NCBI GenBank assembly: GCA_046049675.1
Contig: JBJORA010000001.1
Coordinates: forward strand, 1 to 25,110
Origin: CAIXQW01 sp046049675
Lineage (GTDB): Bacteria; Bacteroidota; Bacteroidia; Chitinophagales; Chitinophagaceae
DNA: 25,110 bases
Direction: 5' to 3'
Of the stretch, positions 9,701 to 14,879 are shown piece by piece. The notes under the pieces are model-generated. The model was given only the letters and a program-made list of their open reading frames with translations. It was not told the DNA's origin and searched no databases. The first letter of the stretch is position 1, and every line of letters starts with the position of its first letter. Position numbers and translations under genes: made by a program.

Positions 9701-11286
9701 GCACAATTATAGACAGCGCAGTGACTGCAAACAATCCAATCACTAGTCAGCCAGGCTATTACTTATTTGATAGCTTGAAGAAAGGTGACTACACTGTGGT
9801 GTTCCCTACAAACATCAATGGCAACCCGCTTACAACACCTACAACTACAGCTGCTGCGGATAGTAATAGTGATGCAAACACAACTACAGGCGAAAGTCCA
9901 GTAGTAAGTTTAGATCCTAAATTAGGTGGTATCAACAAGGATAATCCTACAGTTGATGCTGGTTACATTGCGTACGGAAGTATTGGCAATTATGTGTGGT
10001 ACGACGACAATGCTGATGGTATTCAAAATGAGCCTGTAAGCAATGGTATCAACGGAGTAACGGTTTACTTATTAAAAGATAATGGTTCTGGATTTGTAAT
10101 TGTAGATAGCATGGTTACTGCTAATAATCCAACTACTGCAAACCCTGGTTATTATCTGTTTGATAGTTTAAGTTCTGGTAGCTATAGAGTTTTATTCCCT
10201 GTTGAAGTATTTGGTACAGATTTAACCACAACAACTGTAGGCTTCAATAACGATTCAACTAGCGATGCTAATCAAGCTACGGGAGAAACTAATACTATTA
10301 CTATAAATGTCTTTGATTTTGGTACAAGTAAGAACAATCCAACGATTGATGCAGGTTACGTGCCATTAGGTTCACTTGGTAATCGTGTTTGGGTAGATAG
10401 CAACGAGAATGGTTTGTATGATGAAGATTCTACAGCTGGCATTAACGGTGTACAAGTAATACTATTGAAAGAAAACGAGTTTGGCGTATTTGTGCCAATC
10501 GATAGTATGGTTACTGTAACTGATACTGCTGGCAAGCCAGGTTACTATTTGTTTGATAGATTACCAAACGGCAATTACAAGGTGCAGTTCCCACCTAGTG
10601 GTCCTGGCGGTCTTGTATTGACTGGCAGTACGCCAACATCTCAAGTAGATAGTAATAGTGATGCAGATAGTTTAACTGGTCTAAGTCCTGTTATTACAAT
10701 CATCAATAAGGGCGGTGGCTTTAACGAGAAAAACCCTACGATTGATGCTGGTTACAGACCACAAGCTGCATTGGCTGTTGGCGATATTGTACTCACTGCA
10801 ACGCGTCTAGAAAAGTCGGATAAACTGACATGGACACTACTTGGTCAAGATGACTATGTAAGTTACGAAGTGTATGTAGGTAACGCCTTGACAAACATGC
10901 ACCAAATTTCGTCTCTGCCAGCAAATTCAGCTAACCAATACATGTTTAACAACCTTGACATTGCGAGTGGCATTTTGTACTACCAGGTTGTAGGTATTGA
11001 TGCTGCAGGTAAATTGAAGTATAGTAATACAGTAAATATTAGCCGCGACCGCATATACAGTGTTGACGTGTACCCTAATCCAACAACAGGTAATACTGCA
11101 GTGCATTTTGGTACAGCATTAACAGAGGCAACTGCAATTTCTGTGTATGATGTTTCTGGTAAACTTGTTCAACAGGGCGTAGCAAACATCGGTACTAAGG
11201 TTTACAACTTAGATCTATCGCAGCTTAGTAGCGGCATCTATACAGTTACGGTTGGCAGAAGCACACATCGCGTAACGAAAGACTAG
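748..11286 (+). CDS. Giant SdrD_B-repeat surface protein with T9SS sorting domain
   Basis: A 3512-residue secreted protein, probably a cell-surface adhesin or filament. The ATG at 748 is chosen over the in-frame upstream codon at 688 because it opens a typical signal peptide (basic MKRQ start, hydrophobic core, cleavage probably after Ala28). Residues ~29-130 form an SdrD_B-like domain (VYKDYNANGTRD). Residues ~131-625 form a distinct module holding six cysteines between C138 and C622. Residues 629 to ~3340 carry 21 domains that start like GNYVWYDDNGNGLQDEP; the D/N-rich segment matches the calcium-binding loop known from SdrD_B domains. Residues ~3343-3430 look FN3-like. Residues ~3437-3512 (YPNPTTG, VYDVSGKLV, LSSGIYTVTV) match the type A T9SS sorting domain, predicting export through the type IX system and surface attachment or release. 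There is no LPXTG motif and no Shine-Dalgarno sequence. The ligand is unknown. The gene ends in an intrinsic terminator and appears monocistronic. Confidence 0.95.
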   Translation: MKRQFISRLVIGAAVLAASLLNSGSSSAQVSGLVYKDYNANGTRDSAAALIEPRLAGITVTAYDSTGAVLATTTSAANGTYSFTAVQIPAGRPVRVEFTGLASYDFPGVSGGTSVQFVTAGAAANAVNFAVNNPDDYCQNNPMVIVPHNYIGPATGANNTLEGIYYNTASSTATSAFTGFSTNAATGTTYGMAYSKKTKTIFNSAVVRNYFGTGPGGFDAIYTFNFNDPLDDGGAAATLTAGTTIDLGTLGVAVGTDPRTGPITGTNPYTDNATLYQKVGKIGIGDIDINANGDTLYAVNMKDGAPTLAILNVANSSSPSLIADVAIPDPGCIGGVFRPWAVKVYQGKPYIGGVCDASSGTAVNLTAYVYRYDGGSTFTQIASMPLNYTRGKTTFRADGTNTSANWQKWTDTWAPQTLPLSPATIASQPQPMLTDIEFAEDGSMILAFGDRFTYQNAQTQRQYGVTSGAAYFTTPGGGDIIKFCNIGGTLIQEASTGSCLQTNTDNGSVTTSNPINSPTGIKEFFDDDYYNTGSSSTGQAGHSETSLGALAILPGRNQVVASAFDPVTTVAPGGSSGPINSSGLRTYNSTNGNYVKGWVAVTETDPGANRKGGNMGDVEILCNAAPIEIGNRVWLDNNKNGIQDPGEPGIPGVLLELVDASGNAVDSDPATAGVQPTTVTTDANGNWIISNAKGTDATGKNFGVSLLDNTNYRVRVATTGTGNDWDPTANGGIGGPRPASDLANLTLTTSNATGTGAPDLSDNDATFVSSVPEISFTTGIIGANNHTYDMGFYRPYGSLGNYVWYDMNGDGLQNEPDSSGINGQKVYLYDGITNVLLDSTITMNDTAGKPGYYLFDSLSTGTFYVKFPSTIGAAKLTTPNTAVATNGNSDANFTTGQSPNVVINPFKTGVDKDNMTIDAGYRPMGSLGNYVWYDDNGNGLQDEPTSNGINGEKVYLLNGDTDAIIDSAITANNPTTGQPGYYLFDSLATGNYKVKFPTTVGSSFVTTATTTPATDNNSDANSTTGVSPNVFINALGTGVAKDNMTIDAGYLTLGTIGNYVWLDSNKNGFNDEAATAGINGVTVQLKDNATGLIIETTTTANNPIGGQPGYYIFDSLKKGSYTVVFPASVSTNTLTTQTSSAGTDNVSDPNTTTGESPAVALDPKLGGINQNNPTIDAGYVAPAPTVFGSLGNYVWYDDNGNGIQDEPASNGVNGVLVTLLQETSPGVYSSIGTRTTANNPQTNAPGYYLFDNLSSGNYKVQFPATVNGFGLTNVVNQAATTDNNNDADAAGLSGVVNINTAGTGLQVDNPTIDAGYLPLGTIGNYVWKDDNGDGINNEPPANGINGVKVYLKTPLGVIVDSATTGPDPISGNPGYYLIDSVKKGDYVLEFPKTSGGNDLTPSPGLPGDNFSKPNSSTGITPQISMDPKAGGTSKDNPNQDAGYAPKGSLGNYVWYDDNRDGANNEPASNGINGVVVKLIDAATGLVIATDTTANDLSGNPGYYSFEKLGNGNYIVQFPKELDNGAIITPVINNSATIDNNNNAEATNGLTDTVNINVVGSGLAKDNPTIDAGYWRPASIGNRVWLDANKDGLQTPGEVGVSGVTVTLFNDNYDIVGSTITDAYGNYKFEQLIPGDYAVTFTPPTNYVVTKYDPAGDNQNDNNSDADTAYGFFYATTPLYTLVGGEYDSTVDCGIYLATPKTAVVGDYVWYDADSNGTQDPTEKGISGVPVQLVDGTGKVVAATVTDATGKYLFTNVTPGNGYTVKFGQPIGYEPTTQSGGYNVANNSDANPTTLTTAPFNVLPGDSIPTLDAGFVKADPNKAALGNRVWYDNDNDGIQDAGETGVANVKVYLKDATNTIIDSTQTDALGQYIFNNLDAGVYSVLFAPASLPAGYTFTSQNSGTDDELDGDESPVGQTGTYTLAAGDRNMSVDAGVVNLANNNSLGDYVWLDANKDGIQDPTEAGVSGVTVTLYNNVGVALASTTTDATGKYRFNGLPNGTYSVGFSNLPEAMGFTTSNAGTNDSLDSDVNPSSGKTPSVTLTGGQHNPTLDAGIYPQGKPSFTGTLGDVVWYDLNNNGVQEFGEVGVSDVVVTLFDLGPDGVKGTPDDGPSKFMYTDIQGNYLFTNLPASNYQVAFSDLPVGYTTSPQNATNSRDDSNVPAGFTSTGVTDTVFAPVVALGPGEDNLTIDAGIYKPNVNSIGNYVWYDVNKDGIQDPTEQGVFGTEVLLLNPDGSLFDRDPLEAGIQPYVEITYNDGSYLFTNLPNGSYKVQIVNLDAGYVLTQANAGANDSLDSDGDPVTFTSQVVTVTGGQFNPTLDFGIYSDTRAALGNYVWIDSNRDGLQDPNETPVPGVLVTLFDASGTPLATAVTDGTGKYLFNNLAAGTYSVGFTNIPDGTEFTIQDVDVVIGSDANPLTGKSGALALAPGTVNLTLDAGLTPIRKGGLGNYVWYDDNQNGLQDATEKGVPGVTVTVTEAASGQVVGVASTDANGYYLFPNLDPDKQYIAVFSDIPAEYVFTANNGVVGDAANSDADVTSGATTPATVPVNNINPNVDAGIYLPLGSIGNYVWYDDDGDGSQNEPDTNGINGVNVYLYKDIAGTFTLVDSVTTMNDPITNKPGYYLFDSLRRGNYQVQFPTSVNGAALTLQDSTAQTEGNSDASASDGKSGIILLEPKLGGINQVNPTIDAGYLPLGSLGNYVWNDDNGNGLLDEPTANGINGVTVYLKDNTGTIIDSAVTGNNPITSEPGYYLFDSLKKGDYTVIFPTTNDGNGLTTATTTAATDSNSDANATTGESPVVSLDPKKGGIDQNNMTIDAGYLPLGTIGNYVWNDDNGNGLLDEPTTNGINGVTVYLTDGTGTIIDSAVTGNNPITSQPGYYLFDSLKKGDYTVIFPTTNDGNGLTTATTTAATDSNSDANATTGESPVVSLDPKLGGINKDNMTIDAGYLPLGSIGNYVWNDDNGNGLLDEPTTNGINGVTVYLKDGTGTIIDSAVTANNPITSQPGYYLFDSLKKGDYTVVFPTNINGNPLTTPTTTAAADSNSDANTTTGESPVVSLDPKLGGINKDNPTVDAGYIAYGSIGNYVWYDDNADGIQNEPVSNGINGVTVYLLKDNGSGFVIVDSMVTANNPTTANPGYYLFDSLSSGSYRVLFPVEVFGTDLTTTTVGFNNDSTSDANQATGETNTITINVFDFGTSKNNPTIDAGYVPLGSLGNRVWVDSNENGLYDEDSTAGINGVQVILLKENEFGVFVPIDSMVTVTDTAGKPGYYLFDRLPNGNYKVQFPPSGPGGLVLTGSTPTSQVDSNSDADSLTGLSPVITIINKGGGFNEKNPTIDAGYRPQAALAVGDIVLTATRLEKSDKLTWTLLGQDDYVSYEVYVGNALTNMHQISSLPANSANQYMFNNLDIASGILYYQVVGIDAAGKLKYSNTVNISRDRIYSVDVYPNPTTGNTAVHFGTALTEATAISVYDVSGKLVQQGVANIGTKVYNLDLSQLSSGIYTVTVGRSTHRVTKD
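2632..10770 (+). repeat. Array of 21 SdrD_B-type domain repeats
   Basis: Twenty-one in-frame repeats average about 387 nt (129 residues). There are two subtypes. The 'short' type reads like DPTExGVSGVxVTL; the 'long' type reads like DEPxxNGINGVxVYL with a GYYLFDSL core and an NPTIDAGY end. The order is one short (repeat 1), six long (2-7), eight short (8-15), six long (16-21). Each repeat begins with a G(N/D)xVWxD motif followed by a D/N-rich loop. The regular spacing and lack of cysteine (one in the whole array, in TVDCGIYL) fit a stiff chain of calcium-stabilised beta-sandwich domains. Confidence 0.9.
8830..9981 (+). repeat. Three near-identical 384-bp repeat units (repeats 17-19)
   Basis: Repeats 17, 18 and 19 begin at 8830, 9214 and 9598, and repeat 20 begins at 9982, so the period is exactly 384 bp (128 residues). 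Repeats 17 and 18 share an identical 77-nt tract (8983-9059 = 9367-9443). Repeats 18 and 19 share an identical 68-nt tract (9229-9296 = 9613-9680). Elsewhere the units differ mostly at synonymous sites. This is the youngest part of the array and shows tandem duplication or gene conversion. Confidence 0.9.
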
Positions 11287-11307
11287 TATCAACGAGTGAT
11301 TTACTTG

Positions 11308-11337
11308 AAGGGGCTTCGCGAAATGAAGCCCCTTTTT
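11308..11337 (+). terminator. Intrinsic terminator of the giant surface-protein gene
   Basis: AAGGGGCTTC pairs perfectly with GAAGCCCCTT around the 7-nt loop GCGAAAT, ending in TTTTT. It starts 21 nt after the stop codon. Its T-tract directly abuts the 5' end of the group II intron, which is the target arrangement known for group IIC introns. Confidence 0.93.
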
Positions 11338-11958
11338 GTGTGTCAGGCATGCTCAATAACTCTAGGGTGCGAGTCCCGAATGAGAGTTTCAGTTCTTATC
11401 ATTAGCCAATTGCAAGGGTGTTTACCGTGAGGTAAAATCTGAAGGAAGCAGGCGGCAAACACTTGAGCCTACGAACAGAAACTACATACTAGGCTATGGA
11501 ATAAGGATGATGTTGCAAAAGAAACAGAAGTCCAAAACTGAACGAATTATTCCAGAGTATATGTAGAGGCTACATGAGTGGAAAGTTATTGAGCTTACCC
11601 TGAGAGATCTTATTTCATCCTGTCGGAGATATGCGAGAATGTTGAAGAAGGAACATCCATACAAAGGCTGACACTAATGTTTGGGTGCTGTAATAAGAAG
11701 TCAGCAGAGGTCATAGTATGCATTGGCGAAGCTAGCAACAAACGCTAGAAGTCTTTGTAATGCAGAAGGACTGAATGTCAGAAGGCTTTAAGTAAGCCGA
11801 TGTTTATGAGCAGGGCAAGCACAGCAGAAAATGCAACACGGCAAACCTGAACGTATGATGGTAGAGTGGAACTTGAGAGTAGTACGGGAGGAGCTTAGTC
11901 CAATCATGCAACGAGGCGGAAAAGGAAGCGCAGTAATTTTTTTTTGAGGTAAGTAAAG

Positions 11959-13236
11959 ATGTTAGAAGAAATTTTAGACAGAAGAAATGTAAACAGAGCC
12001 TTAGATCAAGTAGTGTCTAACAAGGGAGCAAGTGGCATAGACAATATGTCTGTGACGGAGTTGCGCACATACGTTAGCGCCAACTATGCATCTTTATGTT
12101 CTAGTATTTTGGCTGGCACTTACAAGCCTCAAGCAGTAAGAAAGGTAGAGATACCTAAACCAAATGGAGGTACAAGAATACTAGGTATCCCCACTGTATT
12201 AGACCGCCTGATACAACAATGTATTAGTCAGCGCTTAATGATGATGTGGGAGCCTAAGTTCCACGACTGTAGTTTTGGTTTTCGTCCCAACCGCAATGCT
12301 CATCAGGCAGTTCAAAAGGCAAAGAGCTATATTGAGATAGGCCACACGTATATCGTGGAGCTTGATTTAGAGCACTTCTTTGACAAGGTCAATCACGACT
12401 ATCTAATGAGCCTGCTCGCCAAGAGTATTGAGGATAAGCGATTACTAAAACTACTACGAGCGTACCTGACGGTTGGCATTTTGGAAGGCGGCTTAACGTC
12501 GCCTCGTTCGGAGGGTACACCTCAAGGTAGCCCGCTAAGTCCCTTGCTATCAAATATTATCTTGCATGAGTTAGACACCGAACTAACAAAAAGAGGTTTG
12601 CCATTTGTGCGCTATGCAGACGACTGTAGCATCTACACCAAAAGTGCTAAAGCTGCTGAGCGCGTTATGGAAAGTGTAAGTAAATTTATAGAAAAGAAAC
12701 TTCACTTAAAAGTCAACCAAGCGAAGAGTAAGATTAGCAAGCCGCACGAAAGCTACCTATTAGGCTTTTCATTTTACACATGAAAGCAAACATGGAAGAT
12801 ACGTATATCCTCCAAACCCATCCATCGCCTCAAGTCAAAGATGCGCAGCATTTTGAAGCGCAGCGCCCCATCAAGCTATACTGACAAGATAAGAAAAGCC
12901 AGTATTGTTCTACGAGGCTGGGCAAATTACTTTAGGCTCACCGAAGCACCAAGTACGCTAGTCAACATAGACGGCTTTATACGCAAGCGGTGTCGCATCG
13001 TAATTTGGGTACAATGCAAACGCATCCGCAGTAAATATAAACTGCTGCGTCGGCATGGTATAGCTCACGATAAAGCTTATCAATGGGCTAATAGTAGTAA
13101 GGGTGCAGCTCGTATTGCCCGCAGTCCAATCTTACAGGGTGTATTTGACAAGCGCACCTTGCGCACAATGGGCTTGCTCAGTCTAGAGGAGTATCTCTTT
13201 ACCAATCGCAACCTGCAATTAAAATTTACTTTCTGA
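11959..13236 (+). pseudogene. ltrA: Group II intron reverse transcriptase/maturase interrupted by TGA
   Basis: The frame of 425 codons is interrupted once, by TGA at 12781-12783 (codon 275); both halves are in the same frame. The first 274 residues hold the reverse transcriptase: LGIPTVLDRLIQQ (75-87), SFGFRPNRNAHQAV (105-118), catalytic D136 in VELDLEHFFD, GTPQGSPLSPLL (186-197) and YADD (219-222). After the TGA comes the maturase/X domain (RGWANYFRL, WANSSKGAARIARSP, GLLSLEEYLF). The break follows LLGFSFYT, at the RT-7/thumb boundary. No insertion or deletion is needed, so a single substitution explains it. There is no HNH endonuclease domain, as expected for class C. A clear Shine-Dalgarno sequence GAGG (11946-11949) precedes the ATG by 9 nt, right after a nine-T run. 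A separate protein could restart at the ATG at 12841. Loss of function is likely but not certain. Confidence 0.92.
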
Positions 13237-13239
13237 CAA

Positions 13240-13273
13240 ACCGCCGTGTACCAGACCGGTACGCACGGTGGTG
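13240..13273 (+). ncRNA. Group II intron domain V (catalytic hairpin)
   Basis: The 34-nt hairpin starts ACCGCCGTG and ends CACGGTGGT. The lower stem ACCGCC/GGTGGT includes a CGC triad candidate, then GTGTACC pairs with GGTA and CAC around a two-base CG bulge, closed by an AGACC loop. It begins 4 nt after the maturase stop codon. All pairing is kept, so the catalytic core has not decayed. Confidence 0.9.
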
Positions 13274-13319
13274 TAAGGGGACGGCAAGGATAAACAATCC
13301 TTGCCTCCTACTTGATTAT
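13274..13319 (+). ncRNA. Group II intron domain VI with branch-point adenosine
   Basis: The stem GGCAAGGAT/ATCCTTGCC has a short loop. Below it AAGGGGA pairs with TCCT-A-CTT, leaving A13310 unpaired as the candidate branch point, a few nucleotides before the AT-type 3' end of the intron. Confidence 0.8.
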
Positions 13320-13381
13320 GGGCACTAGGCAAGCAGAATTTCCTTAAATTTGAACTACCCGCAGTTTGCCTATTTGCATTT

Positions 13382-13389
13382 TACTTTTA
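13382..13389 (+). promoter_or_regulatory. -7-like box TACTTTTA before the 106-residue gene
   Basis: One mismatch to TAnnTTTG (final A). It ends 11 nt before the ATG at 13401, the same geometry as three exact boxes elsewhere in the window. It lies 62 nt past the intron end, so the downstream gene would not depend on readthrough of the intron. Confidence 0.35.
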
Positions 13390-13400
13390 TCGCTATAAGC

Positions 13401-13721
13401 ATGACTACTAAAGAACGAGCCATATCAAGTCTACAGAACCTTCACGATTTTTTTGAAGCGCATCAGGTCCTTGGTTGGGCTAATAGCACAAAAAGGGCGA
13501 TGTACAAGCTGCAGGAAGAAGATACTGACATTGTAGAAGTACTTTATAACTTTGTAGGTGTTGGCATGGGATCATTAATCGACTTAGTAATTTGTAAAGC
13601 CAATGGCCACCATCTCGTGTTAAGTGAGCAAGAAACGGAACGACAACTAATGTCGCTTGCTAAACCAGTTTTAGAAATATTATATGCTTTACAAAAAAGT
13701 AGAGCAAGAAAGAACAATTAA
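13401..13721 (+). CDS. Small conserved-looking protein of unknown function
   Basis: A 106-residue soluble protein, mostly helical in character. The segment GVGMGSLIDLVI (about residues 57-68) resembles the GGMGSLNDL-type motif I associate with the DUF6966 family; this assignment is tentative. The ATG at 13401 is preferred to the in-frame TTG at 13350, because the extra residues are atypical and a -7-like box lies 11 nt upstream. It is followed after 29 nt by the DinB-like gene on the same strand, so the two are probably cotranscribed. No catalytic residues are evident. Confidence 0.75.
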   Translation: MTTKERAISSLQNLHDFFEAHQVLGWANSTKRAMYKLQEEDTDIVEVLYNFVGVGMGSLIDLVICKANGHHLVLSEQETERQLMSLAKPVLEILYALQKSRARKNN

Positions 13722-13750
13722 GTACAACATATCAAAAGCAATTTTCTACC

Positions 13751-14320
13751 ATGTCCAACACATTACAAGCCGCAATCCAACAATTCAAGTACTACAAAAC
13801 AATTGCAGAAAGCACATTCAGTCAATTGTCGGAAGAGCAATTGTTTTGGCAATACAATGAAGCTAGCAATAGCATTGCTACCATCATCAAACATATGAGT
13901 GGCAATATGCTGTCGCGCTGGACAGATTTTCTAACAAGCGATGGCGAAAAGCCCTGGCGTGATAGAGATGCAGAATTCGAAAACATTGCCGCTGATAAAG
14001 CCCAGCTTATGCAGCATTGGCAGCAGGGTTGGCATTGTTTGCTTGCTGCGCTTGAAAGTTTGAAAGAAGAAGACCTCACAAAAATTGTTTATATCCGCAA
14101 TCAAGGACATACCGTAATGGAAGCTATAGCACGACAGTTAGCACATTATCCATACCACGTTGGGCAAATTGTTTTTCTTGGCAAAATGATAGCTGGCGAT
14201 ACTTGGCAAACCTTGACGATACCCAAAGGCAATTCGCGTCAATACAATGACAGCAAATTTGCACAACCTAAATCAGAAGAAAGTTCTGTCGCAGAGTTTT
14301 TGCGCAAGCATAGTAAATAG
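13751..14320 (+). CDS. DinB-like (DUF1572-type) four-helix protein
   Basis: A 189-residue protein of the DinB/YfiT superfamily. Known members are four-helix bundles that bind a metal through three histidines, and some are thiol-dependent transferases. Candidate ligands are H48 (in IIKHMSGN), H132 and H136 (in LAHYPYHVGQI), matching the family pattern of one early His and a late HxxxH. Length and the start ATG fit DUF1572 proteins. It is probably expressed with the upstream 106-residue protein. It converges on rlmH with only 6 bp between stop codons. The substrate is unknown. Confidence 0.88.
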   Translation: MSNTLQAAIQQFKYYKTIAESTFSQLSEEQLFWQYNEASNSIATIIKHMSGNMLSRWTDFLTSDGEKPWRDRDAEFENIAADKAQLMQHWQQGWHCLLAALESLKEEDLTKIVYIRNQGHTVMEAIARQLAHYPYHVGQIVFLGKMIAGDTWQTLTIPKGNSRQYNDSKFAQPKSEESSVAEFLRKHSK

Positions 14321-14326
14321 CTGCAT

Positions 14327-14800
14327 TTAGTCTTCGTGATGGTATTTTTCGCCACGCAAAACAGTACATACTCTGTACAATTGCTCGCACACAATGAGGC
14401 GCACCAACTGATGCGGAAAAGTAAGCAAGCTCAAGCTTAGGCATTGATGCGCTTGTTGTTTGAGGCTGCTATGCACACCGTAGGCGCCACCAATTAAGAA
14501 AATAATACGCTTCTTACCAAGTGATAGCCAATTGTCCATTTGTTTGGCTAGCTGTAGGGTAGTGGCTTGCTTAGCCTTGTCGTCAAGTACAAAAAATAGG
14601 TCGTTGGCTTGCAGCAGATGCTCAATTTGTTGTTTTTCGGCCAAGAGGTATTGCTCTAAAGGCGCATTGGCGTTGGCTTTACTGGCAATACATTTGAGTT
14701 CAAAACTATAGTAGCGATTGATGCGCTTGGCATATTCGCTAATAGCCTTATCAAAAATTGCTTCATTGGCACTGCCAATACTCCACACTTCAATTTTCAT
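14327..14800 (-). CDS. rlmH: 23S rRNA (pseudouridine1915-N3)-methyltransferase
   Basis: A 157-residue SPOUT-class methyltransferase that uses S-adenosylmethionine to methylate pseudouridine 1915 in helix 69 of 23S rRNA; members act as dimers on the assembled ribosome. Visible hallmarks are FLIGGAYG (101-108, knotted SAM-binding loop), LSLSLLTFPHQLVRLIVCEQLYR (121-143) and the C-terminal YHH (153-155). Length is typical. An exact -7 box ends 8 nt before the ATG, implying a very short leader. It is divergent from the membrane hydrolase gene across 79 bp. Confidence 0.97.
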   Translation of the reverse strand: MKIEVWSIGSANEAIFDKAISEYAKRINRYYSFELKCIASKANANAPLEQYLLAEKQQIEHLLQANDLFFVLDDKAKQATTLQLAKQMDNWLSLGKKRIIFLIGGAYGVHSSLKQQAHQCLSLSLLTFPHQLVRLIVCEQLYRVCTVLRGEKYHHED

Positions 14801-14808
14801 GCTTTACA

Positions 14809-14816
14809 CAAAGCTA
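14809..14816 (-). promoter_or_regulatory. -7 box TAGCTTTG for rlmH
   Basis: On the minus strand TAGCTTTG matches TAnnTTTG exactly and ends 8 nt before the rlmH ATG. No clear TTTG -33 element is present. The implied mRNA leader is only a few nucleotides. Confidence 0.6.
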
Positions 14817-14861
14817 CTACCGTTTATACAATAATGCTCGCATGGTGTGTATTGCAAGTGC

Positions 14862-14869
14862 TACATTTG
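14862..14869 (+). promoter_or_regulatory. -7 box TACATTTG for the membrane hydrolase gene
   Basis: An exact TAnnTTTG match ending 10 nt before the ATG at 14880, 45 bp from the oppositely oriented rlmH box. No good -33 TTTG is visible. It implies a leader of about 5 nt. Confidence 0.6.
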
Positions 14870-14879
14870 CTAGCAATAA

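Larger units (their letters stand above)
11338..13319 (+). mobile_element. Group II intron, IIC-like, inserted after a terminator
   Basis: The element is about 1.98 kb. The 5' end is GTGTG, matching the GUGYG group II start. The ribozyme region 11338-11958 contains familiar domain I-III stretches, such as AGGGTGCGAGTCCCGAA (11364-11380), GCCAATTGCAAGGGTGTTTA, AATCTGAAGGAAGCAGGCGG and AAGTCAGCAGAGGTCATAGT. The maturase gene occupies 11959-13236. Domain V (13240-13273) and domain VI (about 13274-13319, branch-point A at 13310) follow. The 3' boundary is somewhere in 13316-13319, since both GAT and GATTAT endings fit. The class C assignment rests on IEP resemblance to the Geobacillus GsI-IIC protein, the absence of an endonuclease domain, and insertion immediately after a hairpin and T-tract. 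The RNA core looks intact, but the maturase frame is broken, so mobility would need help in trans. Confidence 0.93.

Noticed and set aside
2632..10770. Repeat array as a CRISPR or satellite
   Set aside because: The period is ~384 bp, in frame, with protein-level conservation and synonymous differences; it is a coding domain array.
11367..11371. GTGCG as the 5' end of the group II intron
   Set aside because: It matches GUGYG, but it lies within the conserved AGGGTGCGAGTCCCGAA internal segment of this intron type. The GTGTG at 11338, right after the terminator T-tract, fits both the intron start and the class C target.
12781..12783. TGA reassigned to an amino acid
   Set aside because: If TGA were sense, the maturase would run past its own TGA stop through domain V to a TAA in domain VI, and no host gene contains an in-frame TGA. 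A plain nonsense mutation is simpler.
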